64,000 bases of DNA from Ligula intestinalis (lineage: Eukaryota > Platyhelminthes > Cestoda > Diphyllobothriidea > Diphyllobothriidae). Location: NCBI GenBank assembly GCA_036362985.1, contig JAYGXS010000003.1:69811097-69875096 (forward strand). The letters run 5' to 3'. Position numbers and translations under genes: made by a program. Under the pieces are notes generated by a model. The model saw nothing but the letters and a program-made list of their open reading frames with translations, was not told the origin of the DNA and did not search any database. This document shows, in pieces, positions 22,335-34,745 of the stretch (positions are counted from its first letter, which is position 1; every line of letters begins with the position of its first letter).

Positions 22335-22862
22335 GCGGTCATCCGCCGGGTTATGAAACCGAAAGACCAAATGGCACGTCAAGAAACGACTGGAGTCGTT
22401 TACCGGATTTGGTGCAGTTGTGAACAGAGCAACTACATCGGAGGAACCGGGCGATTGCTCCGGATGCAAATGGCCGAAAATGCAGCGGCGATGAGAAAGA
22501 AAGACGCTAAGTCCCGATTGCAGCTTACTCGATGGGACCCGGATATATTTTCAAGGTTAACGAGGCTGAAATCCCCGCAAGAGGTTGCAAACGCATGAGC
22601 TGCGAGCTGTTCGAGTCATAATTCTCAGGCCACCAGTCCATAAACAAACGCAGGCATTTGGCGTTCCCATACTGCTTACTGAGACATTGCCTGAGCAAAA
22701 GCATCAGTCACGTGGGAAGAGCTGGGTCCAGCACCAACTCTGACGATATCAGCATTATTGTCGCGCAATTATCAAGCCTGCATTCGACGCGGGCGGGGAA
22801 ATTGCGGCAATTAATGAGTCCAACGCGAAGTTTCAAGCCATCACCGCATCAATTAAGACCAT
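22335..22862 (+). pseudogene. Penelope GIY-YIG endonuclease (broken)
   Basis: GVVYRIWCSCEQSNYIGGTGRLLR (around 22391-22460) is a clear GIY-YIG core with an intact YIG. The following helix reads MQMAENAAAMRKKDAKSR, and then the frame is lost. A later frame resumes with INKRRHLAFPYCLLRHCLSKSISHVGRAGSS (about 22630-22735), matching the usual C-terminus of these proteins. At least two frameshifts are needed to read through. Confidence 0.8.
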
Positions 22863-22980
22863 AGCGGCTACAAGATTGGATAACTACAGTAATCACGCGG
22901 ATGACCGCTACGGACTATAAATACCGTGCAGTATGTGCATGTGTTATCCCTATCTGCGCATGACTCAGACTATCATACCA

Positions 22981-23026
22981 GTTTCTATGACTAAGGAATC
23001 CCGACGGAATCCGAAACGTCAGGAAA
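22981..23026 (+). ncRNA. Decayed hammerhead ribozyme of a Penelope-like element
   Basis: Reading 5' to 3': a helix I strand (GTTTCT), a damaged CUGANGA core (aTGAcTA, with C3 and G8 changed), stem II (GGAATCC / GGAATCC around CGAC, with an A-A mismatch), the intact GAAAC box, ACGT as a minimal helix III, the cleavage-site TC, and a helix I partner (AGGAAA). Penelope-like elements are known to carry hammerheads with such a minimal helix III. The core changes should make this copy inactive. Confidence 0.6.
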
Positions 23027-23259
23027 ATAAAACTCGTGTTGCAGTGGTCGCATCTTCTTCATCCGTCATCCTTTTCTTTTAACCCTCACGTTAAGTCTTA
23101 CCCAACCCTAGACCTGAACATACTCTAACCTAAATGCCCACCCTGCTCGTCACACTAAATCCAAGTTAGCACAAAACTACTTCTGTTACGTCTTTTCCAG
23201 TTTCCAATTCCTGATATAGTGAGTTGTCATTTCAGCATTGTCTACGGAGGCTTTATCTT

Positions 23260-23704
23260 GTGAAAATTATGAAGAAAAAAGCAGGAAATTGTAAGAACGA
23301 AACAAAAACAGTTTTTTGCAGGGTAATTAATTTATATAGACCCCTGTATGCATTTATATAGACCCCTGTATGCATTGTTATATTTTCGTCGGGCACCAAG
23401 GCAATTGCATTCGCATAAATTCTTCGGATGTTTATGAGTGTGGGTGTATGTCTTTCTACAGGCACCAATGACAACCGCTTTCTCGAGTAAGTGATTTTTT
23501 TATGATTCTTGAAACGGTGGACTGTGACGTTGGAACCTGCAGGATCCCCAATTCCTGAACGATTACTCTCTCGATCATCTCGTTTTGAGCATTGACCGTC
23601 TCATCAACAAGCTGTTTAGTTGTTTCCGATGTTTGTTTCGGTTTTCTCTTCTCATAAGCGGTTTTGAGAGCAAGGAGTCCCTCTGAAGAGGATAGGCGAG
23701 ACAC
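23260..23704 (-). pseudogene. Transposase N-terminal region, left arm
   Basis: The minus frame reads LKTAYEKRKPKQTSETTKQLVDETVNAQNEMIERVIVQELG, then a helix-turn-helix stretch PTSQSTVSRIIKK, a frameshift in an A-run, and then VPVERHTPTLINIRRIYANAIALVPDENI. This order (HTH, then VPVERNTP..RR.YA....PDENI before the first catalytic Asp) is typical of IS630/Tc1-like transposases. Coding then ends in the tandem 22-bp units. Confidence 0.7.
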
Positions 23705-24130
23705 GCAATTTGTCCAGTCAAAAGAATTGCAAAAAACCTGAGCAAGAACGAAAATTACGAGCGAGATTTCAAAACCGCTTATGAAAAGAGAAGGCAGAAA
23801 AAATCATCGGGAACAACTAAACAGCTTGTTGATGAGATGGATAATGCTCAAAACGAGATGACCGAGAGAGTAATCGTTTAGGAATTGGGGATCCTGCAGG
23901 TTCCAACATCACAGTCCACTGTTTCAAGAATCATAAAAAAAATCAATTACTCGAGAAAGCGGTTGTCATTGGTGCCTGTAGAAAGACATACACCCACACT
24001 CATAAACATCCGGAGAATTTATGCGAATGCAATTGCCTTGGTGCCCGACGAAAATATTATAATGCATACAGTGGTCTATATAAATGCATACAGGGGTCTA
24101 TATAAATGCATACAGGGTCTATATGAATAA
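23325..24130. mobile_element. Palindromic fragment of an IS630/Tc1-like transposon
   Basis: Two arms (about 23330-23675 and 23765-24120) are inverted copies at about 93-95 % identity around a spacer of about 90 bp. Each arm encodes the same N-terminal transposase region, reading outward, and ends in 2-3 tandem copies of an approximately 22-bp unit (ATTTATATAGACCCCTGTAT and its complement). No catalytic DDE/D core follows. The differences between arms argue against a simple read-chimera artefact. Confidence 0.8.
23740..24130 (+). pseudogene. Transposase N-terminal region, right arm
   Basis: The inverted partner of the left arm: NYERDFKTAYEKRR, then TTKQLVDEMDNAQNEMTERVIV, a TAG at about 23879, then GILQVPTSQSTVSRIIKKINYSRKRLSLVPVERHTP and IRRIYANAIALVPDENI. 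Here the frame survives the A-run that breaks the left arm. It is truncated at the same point by the 22-bp units. Confidence 0.72.
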
Positions 24131-26970
24131 ATACCCCTGTAGTATCCAGTCAATTTCCCATGCTGCGATACGCCCTGTCACGGCCACATGTTTGCGCACT
24201 TTCGCTACGAAAGTACAGTCTACAATATATGTCCTTGTGACCTGGAAAATAAGACGTGGACTACACGAAACGAAAGGAGGCTAGGTATGCAAAATCACAC
24301 CTTTTCAAGAAACAGGAATTTGACTTAGCTTTAAAAATCCTGATTTTGCAATGTTTGCTATTTCTTGCCAAATAGTTGTTTAATTTTAGTTGGGATTTGT
24401 TTGTTCCTCCACATTGAGAATTGCAAGATGTAAGCTATGCACAGACAACATTAGTGCAGGCTCTTGCTTTTCTAGATTAGGCCGTACAATTTAGCCATCG
24501 CGACAATTCCTGTCCACCGTCGACCTTAAGAGCATGCATAAATTATTGGCATACGTGTGAAACGTTAAAATCTGTTTTCAGTGTTAGCAAGACCAGTCTC
24601 TAGCAAGTTATTGACGATAACCTAGAAATGAGCGAGATCCACATGTAGTCTGGACAATGCTATTATCCACCAGACACTAAAGGGTATAATTGCACAGTCA
24701 TTAAAACTGTTCACAGAGGAAACTAGTGAAATCTGCTTCGCAGAATTAACAGGAACTAGATGCCCAAATCTGGCCTTTGCTCGGAAAAAATCAATAACGC
24801 CATGTTTGCTCGTAAAAAACTGACTTAATGACTTTTTTATTCCCTTAGGCTCATGCGCCTCAGCGATTATAATTACAGCCGAGTAATTACTTTCGCAATA
24901 TGGCCTTCTTATTAGACAACTTACGAAGGCCACCAGATTGCTAGATGCGGTAACAATATTCCATTGGAACACACTGCCGCGTACGACTTACAAAACTTCC
25001 CAAATCCGGTTGTTTATATGGCAATCCAGTTTGGCCAGTCAGCACTCTGGTGGTTAACAACAGGCCCTATCAACAGGCATGTGGTTATTACTGACGCAGA
25101 CTGAGCAGAATGTTTTGACAGGAGAACGTATCTAGTTAGCATATAAAATGCGTGATTCTAAGGATACTCGCGCTAGAAGAACTTTTAAAAAACAACCAAT
25201 CTATCCTTTATGGTCTTCAAGCCACTTTAATCCTTTACCGAAGACATCCTGTCAAAGAAGACTAACGTAGTTAAAAGAGGAAACCTTTGATATACGAAAA
25301 TATTAATTTGTTCATTCAATATATTAATCGACTACAGACAATCTGACTCTTTTTATACCTGGCGGACGAACTTGAGTATGACATAAAAAAGGGATAGTTG
25401 ATAAAACCTTGGTAACTTTTCACTATTCGTTCATTTTACGCATTTGTCTTTGATATTCACTGCTACAGCTAGCGCAAACTAGGTTACTTCGCCTATACAC
25501 AATTTTTGAAGTAATGGTTTTAGCTTGGCATAATTTATTTCCCTGCTTTCTTTTTAAGTACTGTCGTTTATTTACTGCTCCAAAATCGTGGGGGACAGTG
25601 CATGGGCGGCTTCTACTTCGCAAGGTTTAGCTCGCAAACTTAATGAAATTTAATTAATTACTTTGGCTGCTCTGAATTTGCATACACCTCTAATATGTCC
25701 GAAATAATGCATTATGGGTCCAAAACTTTATGACCCATCACCTCAGATGACGTAAAAAAGGCAGCACAATTGCGGCTTTCCTTTAACCCTCAGCTGCGTA
25801 TGTTGGGTCCGTCTACTAAAAAAACTACAATTTTCAAATTGATTGCGGCTTAGAAGAGACCCGCTAGAGCCCAAACTCATTATCCTTATAATTTCATAGA
25901 TCTCAGATTCATTAACCATCAACTGCGAACTTCTTACCAGTGGTAACTGGCATGTATAGCGAGCTTCTTTCTACTAAATCTTCCTGTTTATCGCAGAATG
26001 AGGATATGGGCTATACCCTTGTCCCAGGGCGGACCCACTGAAAACTTCAGATGGGCGTTACTTACAGTAGAGTCTACGTTACCGGAAACAGCCTCACTTA
26101 AGCCTTCTACACATCCACAGTCTGCCGATATTAGAAAACAAAGAACGGAATAAAAGTGTTGTCTTCCTCGATCAAATTTGCCCAAGTTAAACAAACCGCA
26201 TTTAATGGCGTTAAATTTCTGACTTCTTTTCCACCTACACACTGCCACGGCAAATTTTCTTGATGCACGTTTGAATGGTAAAACATCCTAGGACGATCTG
26301 ATGGCCTGTGTACCTTCATGACCAGCCAGGAATGTTATAACTATACGTGGGTGGTTTTGGTCCGAAAGGGCAGGGTCGTTGCGTAGGTTGACTAGTTTGC
26401 GCTCCAGCGTTATCTCGTCAAATTTCATGAAGGCTGCGCAGAAGGACAGTACACCACGTGACCCAGCTGCCTCCCCCGTATCGCCAAGTCTTCTTAATAA
26501 CGTACGCGAAGTCTATTAGTTGGTCGAAGTACCATATTAAACACAGATTTCAAAATAACCATATGGCCGGTGTCCAGCGGGTGCTTCGTACTGTATAGCT
26601 TTCTTTTTGCTTTAAGCGGCTATTGCGGCATACGCTCAGCTGACCGAATTGTTAACTTATTTACTGTCTGAATAAAAGTTTTCTACAACTTCATTGAACA
26701 GACACAGAAGGAAGTCTTGTTGTCACTGATCCGAACTTAATTCTGCGGGTTTGCGTTATGTCCTTTTCAAACCGCTTTTCAATTATTTGAGCCATGAAAA
26801 CGGCCGTCTTCTCACCTCGTGAAAACCTCTTAGATGTACAATGTCCTTATCCTGATCCTTGGTCTTAAACTTGTCTTTGCCTCACCCATAGCTTCAATGT
26901 CAATCACCCCAGTTCTCAGTACATTGACTATGACGAATATTTTAGCAAAATACGTTTATATCATTATGTC
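24131..26970. other. Unassigned intergenic sequence
   Basis: The minus-strand ORF at 24622-24972 (116 residues) has no motif or convincing splice sites. Nothing else recognised. Confidence 0.3.
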
Positions 26971-26979
26971 CACCGTACA

Positions 26980-27510
26980 TAGTACCCTGGATATTAAGAT
27001 GCCACGGTACTAGACCCACTAAACTGTCGATAGCTGCGTTGTGGCTGTATTGGTAGAACTGGCCATTTAACAATAACTGCATTCTTGGTGCATAACTACA
27101 AGGCGTCCGTGGTTGGCCAGCCTCTCATCCTATTTTCGACCCATGCCCACTAATTAGATGCATGGTTTCATCTAGCGGCACGTCAGAACACAACCGTTCC
27201 ACGTCGAATGGCATCATGTGATTATTCAGCAAACATTGATCTCTCAGCTCATCTACGAACTTTAACTTGGCCTTGATAGCATCAGCAGCAAGACTATCTA
27301 CTAAGTACTATTTTCGGCCCAACCAGTGAGCAAAAGTACTGAAGAGTGCATGTCTTTTTGGCGAATTCGGTTTGAGCAGATAGAGGTATCCTGCCTATGA
27401 ATGCCATAGCAAAGTGCATGTATGCGTTCAAATGAAGTTGTGGATGCAATTTCATTGGACGCCCACAAGTAGAGTCAGCATTTTTTGTCACCTGAGCCTA
27501 CGCCGATATT
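26980..27510 (-). pseudogene. Penelope-like RT fragment (broken)
   Basis: On the minus strand I read LKFVDELRDQCLLNNHMMPFDVERLCSDVPLDETMHLI at about 27295-27165, matching the Penelope RT block SFDVVSLFTNVPLDETI. After a shift it reads LLNGQFYQYSHNAAIDSLVG (about 27080-27020), matching FNGQFYRQIDGVAMGSPLG with the key residues worn down. Upstream, SLVGPKI may be a remnant of the preceding block. A Penelope origin for sequence further left (to about 26340) is possible but not shown. Confidence 0.6.
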
Positions 27511-30500
27511 TCTGCTTAGGGCAAGCAATACGATACCAAATTATTTGGTGGGCACTGGTAGGTTGGTGATTTCAGGGCCCGTGTTTTAGGTTTTACTTCG
27601 AACAATAATCGGAGGTCTCCAAAGTTGTTCAGAATAGGCGATAATAAGAAGGGAAAACCATAACCATGCAAGCGGTTGTGCTGCGTGATCTGTTTCCGCA
27701 GTGAGGTTCTCTTAGGGAGGTACCCCCATACCAATGACTGAATACTATATTCTGCTGTGCAGCCTTAATGACGGTTTTGTGAACTATCGCCGCACCAGAC
27801 CTGAATCGCAGGCTACCATGAACACGTCTCCTCTCCCCCCCCCCCCCCGCCGGCAGTTCGCACCCCAAGGCCCTCAACACGCTGAATCCGTCATAGGAAA
27901 GACGTAGCAACAAAGACACGAATACCCAGTCCCCCCTGCTCCCAAAATCCCAAGAACCATATCATTCCAGTACTTAATGGGCTACCCCTTTTTCAAAAAC
28001 GATTGTTTGCCAACATATATTTTCAATTAAATCAATACACAGCGTTAACTTCTGCACGATTCAACGTCTTCATTTTGTTCAAATGCATAACTCTGGGATA
28101 TGGATGTCGGTGCAGTTTCTGACTGACTAGCTAGCCAGGCTACCTTCAGACGGGCCCGGGGACCTTGCAGACGTGAACGTTCGAAAGTATACCTCAAGGG
28201 AGCACTAGTTTAGCTTGAGCCTCATTCACGACTGCATTCGTCTCATATTCTCTTCAGGCGCCCAGGTACCAGTAGTCTGTTTTATGAAAACCATTTATGA
28301 ATGCTATGACAACAATGGCCAAAGCGGCTGGCAGTTGCCATTTAGCATGCTTCACGCATGAGAGGATTCTCTGCTGCCAAAGGAACAATAAGGTAACCAT
28401 TGGATGCAGAAGGCGTAGGATGTTAACAGCACAGGTAGCACTCACAACCTAATAAGAACTGAGATGACCCAGTAGTGAAATGGTTGAGTTCGCCTTCCTG
28501 GAATGTCTGAGGTGCAGAAGGCTTCCAGACTACGAAATGGCGAACGTCCGCTGAAAAGTAGTCATGGTTTTAATGCAGAACAACTGAGAAACAGGCGTAC
28601 GAAGAAGCTACCAGCGGATTATGAGGGGACGTTTAATTACTCATGAAGTCAAAATGATAAGGTAAGATGGTGCTTCGGAGAGGAGCAGGACTGAGAATGT
28701 GCATAATCCCTATCGAGCACTTAACGGTTATCAACGCATTTTTTATGTGGTTGAAAACTAATGGTTTGTGAAATGCGAACCATCCTATAGTCCATACAAA
28801 AGTGAAATAATTTGTCTTCTGAGAGGGAATTTTGCTAACCAAAAAGTATTTTAGTATAGGATCTGAAAACAATCCCTGAAATAAGCATATTTTTGTATTT
28901 TTATCAGTTTTATAACTTAACTGGATTTTCTCTAAAGTGTATGAGGAAAAGTAACTTTTCCATTACTATTGTAAGTGCATGTTGACTGTCACGATAAAAT
29001 ATACACTAATAAAACAAAAATTGATAATTTATTCAAACTATCATAGTATCGGTCAATGAGGGTGCGTTTTTTCTTACACTGAATGTCACCTGATTCCAGT
29101 AACTGATAAGCAGGAAAAATAGGTCATTTTTCGTTGGAATTTGCACTGTATTAAGGGCCTTTATATGAACATGGGCAGGATGTAGGCGAACATAACCGGA
29201 AATTTGTGTTGCTGGTTTTGCGAATTTCTAGCCAATAAAAAATTTTTTTCATGCCGCGAATGGTAGATTGATGAGCTTAGGAAATGGGCCATAACTTAAA
29301 CAAATTGCAAAAATATTATAGGCGAAAAACAGGCTTATGGTCTATTTTAAGCCTCTGCAAACACTATACTTACGTGAAATAACGACAGTTTGCTATCTTT
29401 CTCTCTCTTCGCATACATTGTAGGGTTTTCTTCAAACATCAGCAAAGACGACTGTTCCCATCCGTAAGGGGTTCGGCTTTTAAGCACGTTTTCTGAAGCG
29501 ACTAGAACGTTTTAGCTGCTCTAGAACTACAGTTTTCATAATTCCCTTTGTACCCCATCTCACTTGCCCAAACTGTACTACAGAAATGTGATAGTTTTAT
29601 CATTAATACAGTAAAAAAATTAATTTGCAGATATAATTTTCGTCAATTTTCTTTCCGGTTTATATAAAATTGAGAATTACTTATGAAACCGTACATTCGT
29701 CTCTCTTTAAGAATTCAGGTATACACTGAAACGCCTCAAAACTGAAGCTAATCAATATCGATCGTTAAGATTGAACGCGAATAACACTAAGGCAATAATT
29801 GCTAACAGGAAGCTTTGTATTTTGCAAACAACACGCCCTAGAAGCTCATAGAATTTATTAAAACTGGGGTTGGAAGATTGAGAATCGTGGAAGATAACGT
29901 AAAGCTCATCAACTCACAAATAAACCAGCAGTGTTTATGTGTTTTTACCTTCTACTTTTGAGGTAAACAGCATGCTATCACCAAAGTAGATATATAAGTA
30001 GGTTTTTTGAGTAAAAAGGATATTTAATCAGAAATCTTTGAAAAAATCATCTGAATAGGTTGCCCTCGGTTTACTGTAGTAACCTGAATTGGCCGGCTTA
30101 TATGTCATAAGCCTCGAAATTGCATTTCATAACTTCACGAAAAATACCACAGCAATCATTTTAAGATCCCAAAGTACATAAGCTTGATACAAATTCTCAA
30201 GATATTTAACGCGCAAGTTCCAATTTGAATAGGCGAAAGGAGCTAACAAAACATTTGCATTTTTGCCATCCCATTCAGGCAAAAGCCACCACTATACCTA
30301 GCCGCCAAAATTGACTTTGCAGAGGTGGTAAGCCAAAGTCTTCAGGTGCTACGTATGTGTGTGGTTACTTATAAAGATCCTAGCCACCAGGCGCAGGGTT
30401 CTTGCAAGTTCTGACATGTCATTTTGCCGCAGAGGATGCGCTACTGTGGTTAAGCAAAAGCGACACTCTTGCATGATTCATGACAGCTAAAATGCCGCTG

Positions 30501-31080
30501 TTGGGAGTGCTGAATCACACGCGTACGGTTGGTTGTTTGCGATCCGAAACGCCCACGCACTAGCAATCCTGGGGAAAAAATTAGATAAATCTTGTTGAAG
30601 AATGCACGATCCCGCGTCAACTGGCGACGCCCACACTCACATGTGGTGGCAAAGGTCACTCCGTAAGATATGAATATGGCTGCCCAATCAAAAGCATTGG
30701 TTATTATTCGGCATGCGCACACGGACATGTTAACAATGACAATATGCAAAAATTCGATGTGGGATCCCGAATTTTTACACCTACGAGAGATAATTTTACA
30801 ATCCCTACAATCTTATGAATGGCATTTTGTGATACAGAAGATTGCCTATCTGATGCAAGGTTGGGGATTGGAGGATTTAACGCACACTTAAGCTTGTTTA
30901 TTTAGTTCATTGGGTTGAATTGGGTCGCAAGATGTTGTTTACTAGAATTTAATTACGTTCAGATCAGAATACTGGGAGAAATACAGGCGACGATGGGCGA
31001 AATCCAGCGTTTGTTGATATCCGAGGAATTTCCTATGCTATTAAACTCTGCGGAAAAGAAATTCTTGCGTGTACATGTTG
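27511..31080. other. Unassigned intergenic sequence
   Basis: Contains a C-run at about 27835-27848. Long AT-rich stretches follow with no recognisable gene. ORFs at 27629-27919 and 30450-30891 are unsupported. Confidence 0.3.
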
Positions 31081-31095
31081 CACTATAAAATTAAA

Positions 31096-31160
31096 TTCCC
31101 GACGGAATGCGAAACGTCAGAAAAATAAAGTCCTTGTTCCAGTGATCGCATCTTCTTCTT
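31096..31160 (+). repeat. Solo Penelope-like 3' terminus with hammerhead remnant
   Basis: TCCCGACGGAATGCGAAACG, then TCAG, AAATAAA, and later CCAGTGATCGCATCTTCTTC match 23000-23060 closely. The GAAAC box survives and the CUGANGA side is lost. No Penelope coding sequence lies upstream. Confidence 0.65.
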
Positions 31161-34100
31161 CGGAAGAGCAGAAACATTTTAATTTTACCTGTACACAAAA
31201 CGGAACATTTTGTTTTGCATCCATTGAATTGAGGTTAGTGTAATTAGGAAATAGCGCATTACTTTTGGGAATAGAAGAGCTAAATAATTTTGAAAATTTA
31301 TATGATGCAAATTTGCAAAGTTTCATGCCATAAAATTGAGTAATAAACTTTTGAAGTTGTTCTTTGCATTGCTCCATATTAAATGTGTATTTTATATTAG
31401 AGGGGGTATCAGGCAAGGAATGCGTTTGAGATTTTTACTAGTATATGGCAACCAAATAAATTGTACAGTCGATATGAAGTTTGAGACAGTTAACATAACA
31501 AACATTTGACAGAGTTGTCGCGGGACATTGCGAAACGGTGTTTTTCAAAAATCGCCGTTGATAATATTGCCGCTCTACTTTGTATTTTTTATAGTAGAAC
31601 ATAAGCTAAAAGTAACCAAATATGCTGAAAACTGCTCCGTTTTTGATAAAACAAGAATCTCTTTCATGTATAACAGAAGAGATATCCGTAGTTGTTAGGG
31701 AAATCTATCTACTGGCCAAAATTTTACATTCCGATCTTGACTTTATCATCAAAAAATTAAAGTACGCAGACATCAGACGCCAAAATATATCAGGAAAGCT
31801 TCTTTTAAAGAGTTTAATTTTTGTTTAATTTTTCTCAATCAATTGTGAGCATATTCATTCGCGACTTCTGGAGCAGACATTCATTTTTCTCAGCAATGAG
31901 TTTACATGATTGGGTGGTTCTGAAACTATGACACACGAAGACAGCTGCATGAAAAAATGTTTAAAAACTAGTTATTAATGTAAAAGCTTCTAAGATGTAT
32001 CTTATTTTGAAAGTTTTGATTAGCACACAGAATATACTCATTATTAATGGTCAATTGACTAACGCCAGTGAGAATTGATAAGTCTTTATTGGAATTTCAT
32101 GTAAGATCTGAACCTCTTCGTAATAAGAATATCGAAATAATTACAAAAGAATACGGCGAAAGGCAATAACTCTTAGTGTACGAAAAATGGTACGTTTACA
32201 ATTGTACTCGACAATTCTATATAAATTTAAAAGTCACTAATTGGCATGTCCACACGTCAGCTTCAGCAATATATTACTCCTGTGATCTCCCAATGTGACA
32301 TATCAAGCCAAAACGTGGTTGACTTAGTCCAACATAAGTCAAGCGATGCATAAACGACAGAAACAACTAGCAGTTCCCGTGAAAACGTGTTAGAATACAT
32401 ACTCGAAATTTGGGCTGTTCGGCAAAATCCATAGATTACATTCAAGGTAATATGAAAGCACATACATATGAAAACTTGACAAAACGATTATTTTCCAACG
32501 TAATTTTACTTGTGCTGCTTTATTTACTCGGTGGTTTTGCATGAACGGGCTTCCTCTACTTGTAAAACTTAAGTTTACCTAGTAAGCCCGATTTCCACGT
32601 TTTCGGAATTTTCCACTTTGTTAAAAAAGCTGGTGTTTCTATAAAACGTTATATTCCTTCATAAATCATAAAATTCTCTATTGCGAAGAACGATCATTAC
32701 TTTATTGCTGCAAGACTTTGGGGGCCACAGCTTGGGCTGCGTTGGAATAAGAAAGGGATACTTGTAGAAATCGTAGGATTGCATGAGTTTGGCCACCTAC
32801 TGTAAGTAGAATCGAAAATGGCTTGATTTGCGCGTACATTTTCGGTTGCACGTTTGAAAGCTTAAGGTAATTTGGAATAACTTCTACCAGGCTAACAATT
32901 TCCTTTCAAGGTTGCCAAGTTTATCCCGAATAGTAAATTACCAAGCTATATCAATTGATGCCTAAATGAGCTGCTAAAATTGCTTAAACGAGGGAGGTTA
33001 GTGCAAGCTGGAATCTTGTCTACACAGTCCCCAAATCGATTCCGGTTTTACAGACAGGGATTGTATTACTATAACTATATTTTAATATCGGCATCTCAAG
33101 AAATGTATTCTGTTTACAGTAAAATCCTTTGGGAAACAATTATCTTCGTTGCGTAAACTTTCGAGTCTGCTCCCCAGCTCATCAAATCACCAATGACAGT
33201 TGTAAAAAAGCAGTTAACTCTAAACGCTGATTAACACAAGATTCAATGCCGGGTCATAGTGCAATAAGGTAATGGTCACACGCGTTTAATAATGCGGTCA
33301 GTGGAAAAATAGTCATCACCCAACTTTAATCATGCGGTCGGCGATAGCTGTATTGGCTTCCTTCTGATCTTTAAAGATTTTTAAATGAAATTCAAAAGCT
33401 TTGTAATTTGTAGTATAAATGCGTCAGGAAAGACTGATGTCAGTTAAAATCTAAACGATTTGATGTCACATCTCTCGAAAAAGCCGGCTTTGGCGTTTTT
33501 AAATGTACCTCGTATATTTCCTAACATTTGCCAAGTACCCGCCGCTATACCATACTAACTACCAGGTACTAATAATGGGTGACTTTTCCTTCTTGTCATT
33601 TACAGCAAAAGGTTGTACTAGCTGTACGTGCATAGAGATACACGCACCGAATTGTTCTTTTATTCATAAGCTACGCTAAGGCAAGCGACCTTTTGACAGC
33701 AAATGCAATGCCGTTACTCACTTTACGAGGTCAGTAACCAATCCAAACCCAGTGGCTAGCATAGACATTACCCAACGCTCATTTATACCTAAAACATGCA
33801 AGATTGTGCGCAAGATTTTTCCTAGCATACGCTCGGTTATCTCAGCTGAGATAAAAACGATTTCGAACGCGTGGAACAGACCACATACTAAAGCCTCTAT
33901 GATTTTACAATAACCTAAATGAAGTCTGTCGTTTCCAGGGAGGTGACTTGACGATGGCCTGATAACCATGCTTGCTTTTTCAGCATGAAAGTTTGGGATG
34001 ATGCATTTTCAAGGATATATGCCTTCGGTTCAAACAATTTTATACGATGTGAGGTTTCTGGAGAATTGAAAACCATTAGGTCCAGAAATTTCTAATGAAG

Positions 34101-34520
34101 TTGTCGAAGCCACAAGAAGGAAACTATAGTTTACCACATTCTCCAATTCATGAGCAACGCATGCGAAAAGTATCTAAGCATTCAGTCTTCAGTATCAAGA
34201 TGCCGACTGCTCATGTTTTGTGAACACACTTAATGTCGAACAACTCACCCTTCTCATTTCAGAAATCTGGCACTGGTTATTATTCTGTCTTGACAAATGA
34301 CTTTTTCATGTCTTTTCAAGTTTCCTCATCATCCTGATTTCATTGTCAAATTCATCCCATATTCTCATATGGAGTAGTTTGACCTATAGAGATATAGTTC
34401 TGGATAGTATAAGCTTGATTCATTATAAAAGTTAAGATTCAGTTAGCGCATATTATTACTAATTATCAACTGCTTCGTACATTTCCTTGATAACCATTAT
34501 TGCAGGATTTTCCGACGATG
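31161..34520. other. Unassigned intergenic sequence
   Basis: AT-rich; no gene or repeat recognised. Confidence 0.3.
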
Positions 34521-34529
34521 GAAACTCCA

Positions 34530-34745
34530 TCGACCAAGGTCCAGATTCCTGATCGAACCTGGCAAGAAAACGAGCTAATGACGCACGTGGATTTGGGCTT
34601 TGGAATTATCATCAAAATTTCATAGGTTCGAGCTTCGGGTACGGTATCAACTTTGGTTAGGTATAGCTGACTGATGACTGCTAATAAGTCAGAAACGGCC
34701 ATTCCAGTCTCCACTGTCCTTGTCGGCAATATTTATCTGCCCATA
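34530..34745 (+). repeat. Dispersed repeat, copy 1
   Basis: CTGACTGATGA, CAGAAACGGCCATTCCAGTC, TGTCnnCAATA and an upstream GATCnnAnCCnGGCAA block recur in the same order at 52095-52290, at about 70 % identity. Type unknown; no box A/B. Confidence 0.55.

Larger units (their letters stand above)
22330..23065 (+). mobile_element. Penelope-like element, 3' fragment
   Basis: Carries the GIY-YIG endonuclease and the 3' UTR, including a hammerhead-like motif at 22981-23026. A conserved terminus follows (GTTGCAGTGGTCGCATC at about 23038-23054), which is shared with a solo end at 31.1 kb. RT is absent. Confidence 0.82.

Noticed and set aside
24622..24972. 116-residue minus-strand ORF
   Set aside because: No domain, no convincing splice sites and no similarity to the elements around it.
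26340..26970. Extension of the 27-kb Penelope fragment leftwards
   Set aside because: I could not match the translated frames to Penelope blocks past the NGQFY motif.
31117..31416. 99-residue minus-strand ORF
   Set aside because: It begins in AT-rich DNA and ends inside the Penelope terminus; no splice sites or domain.
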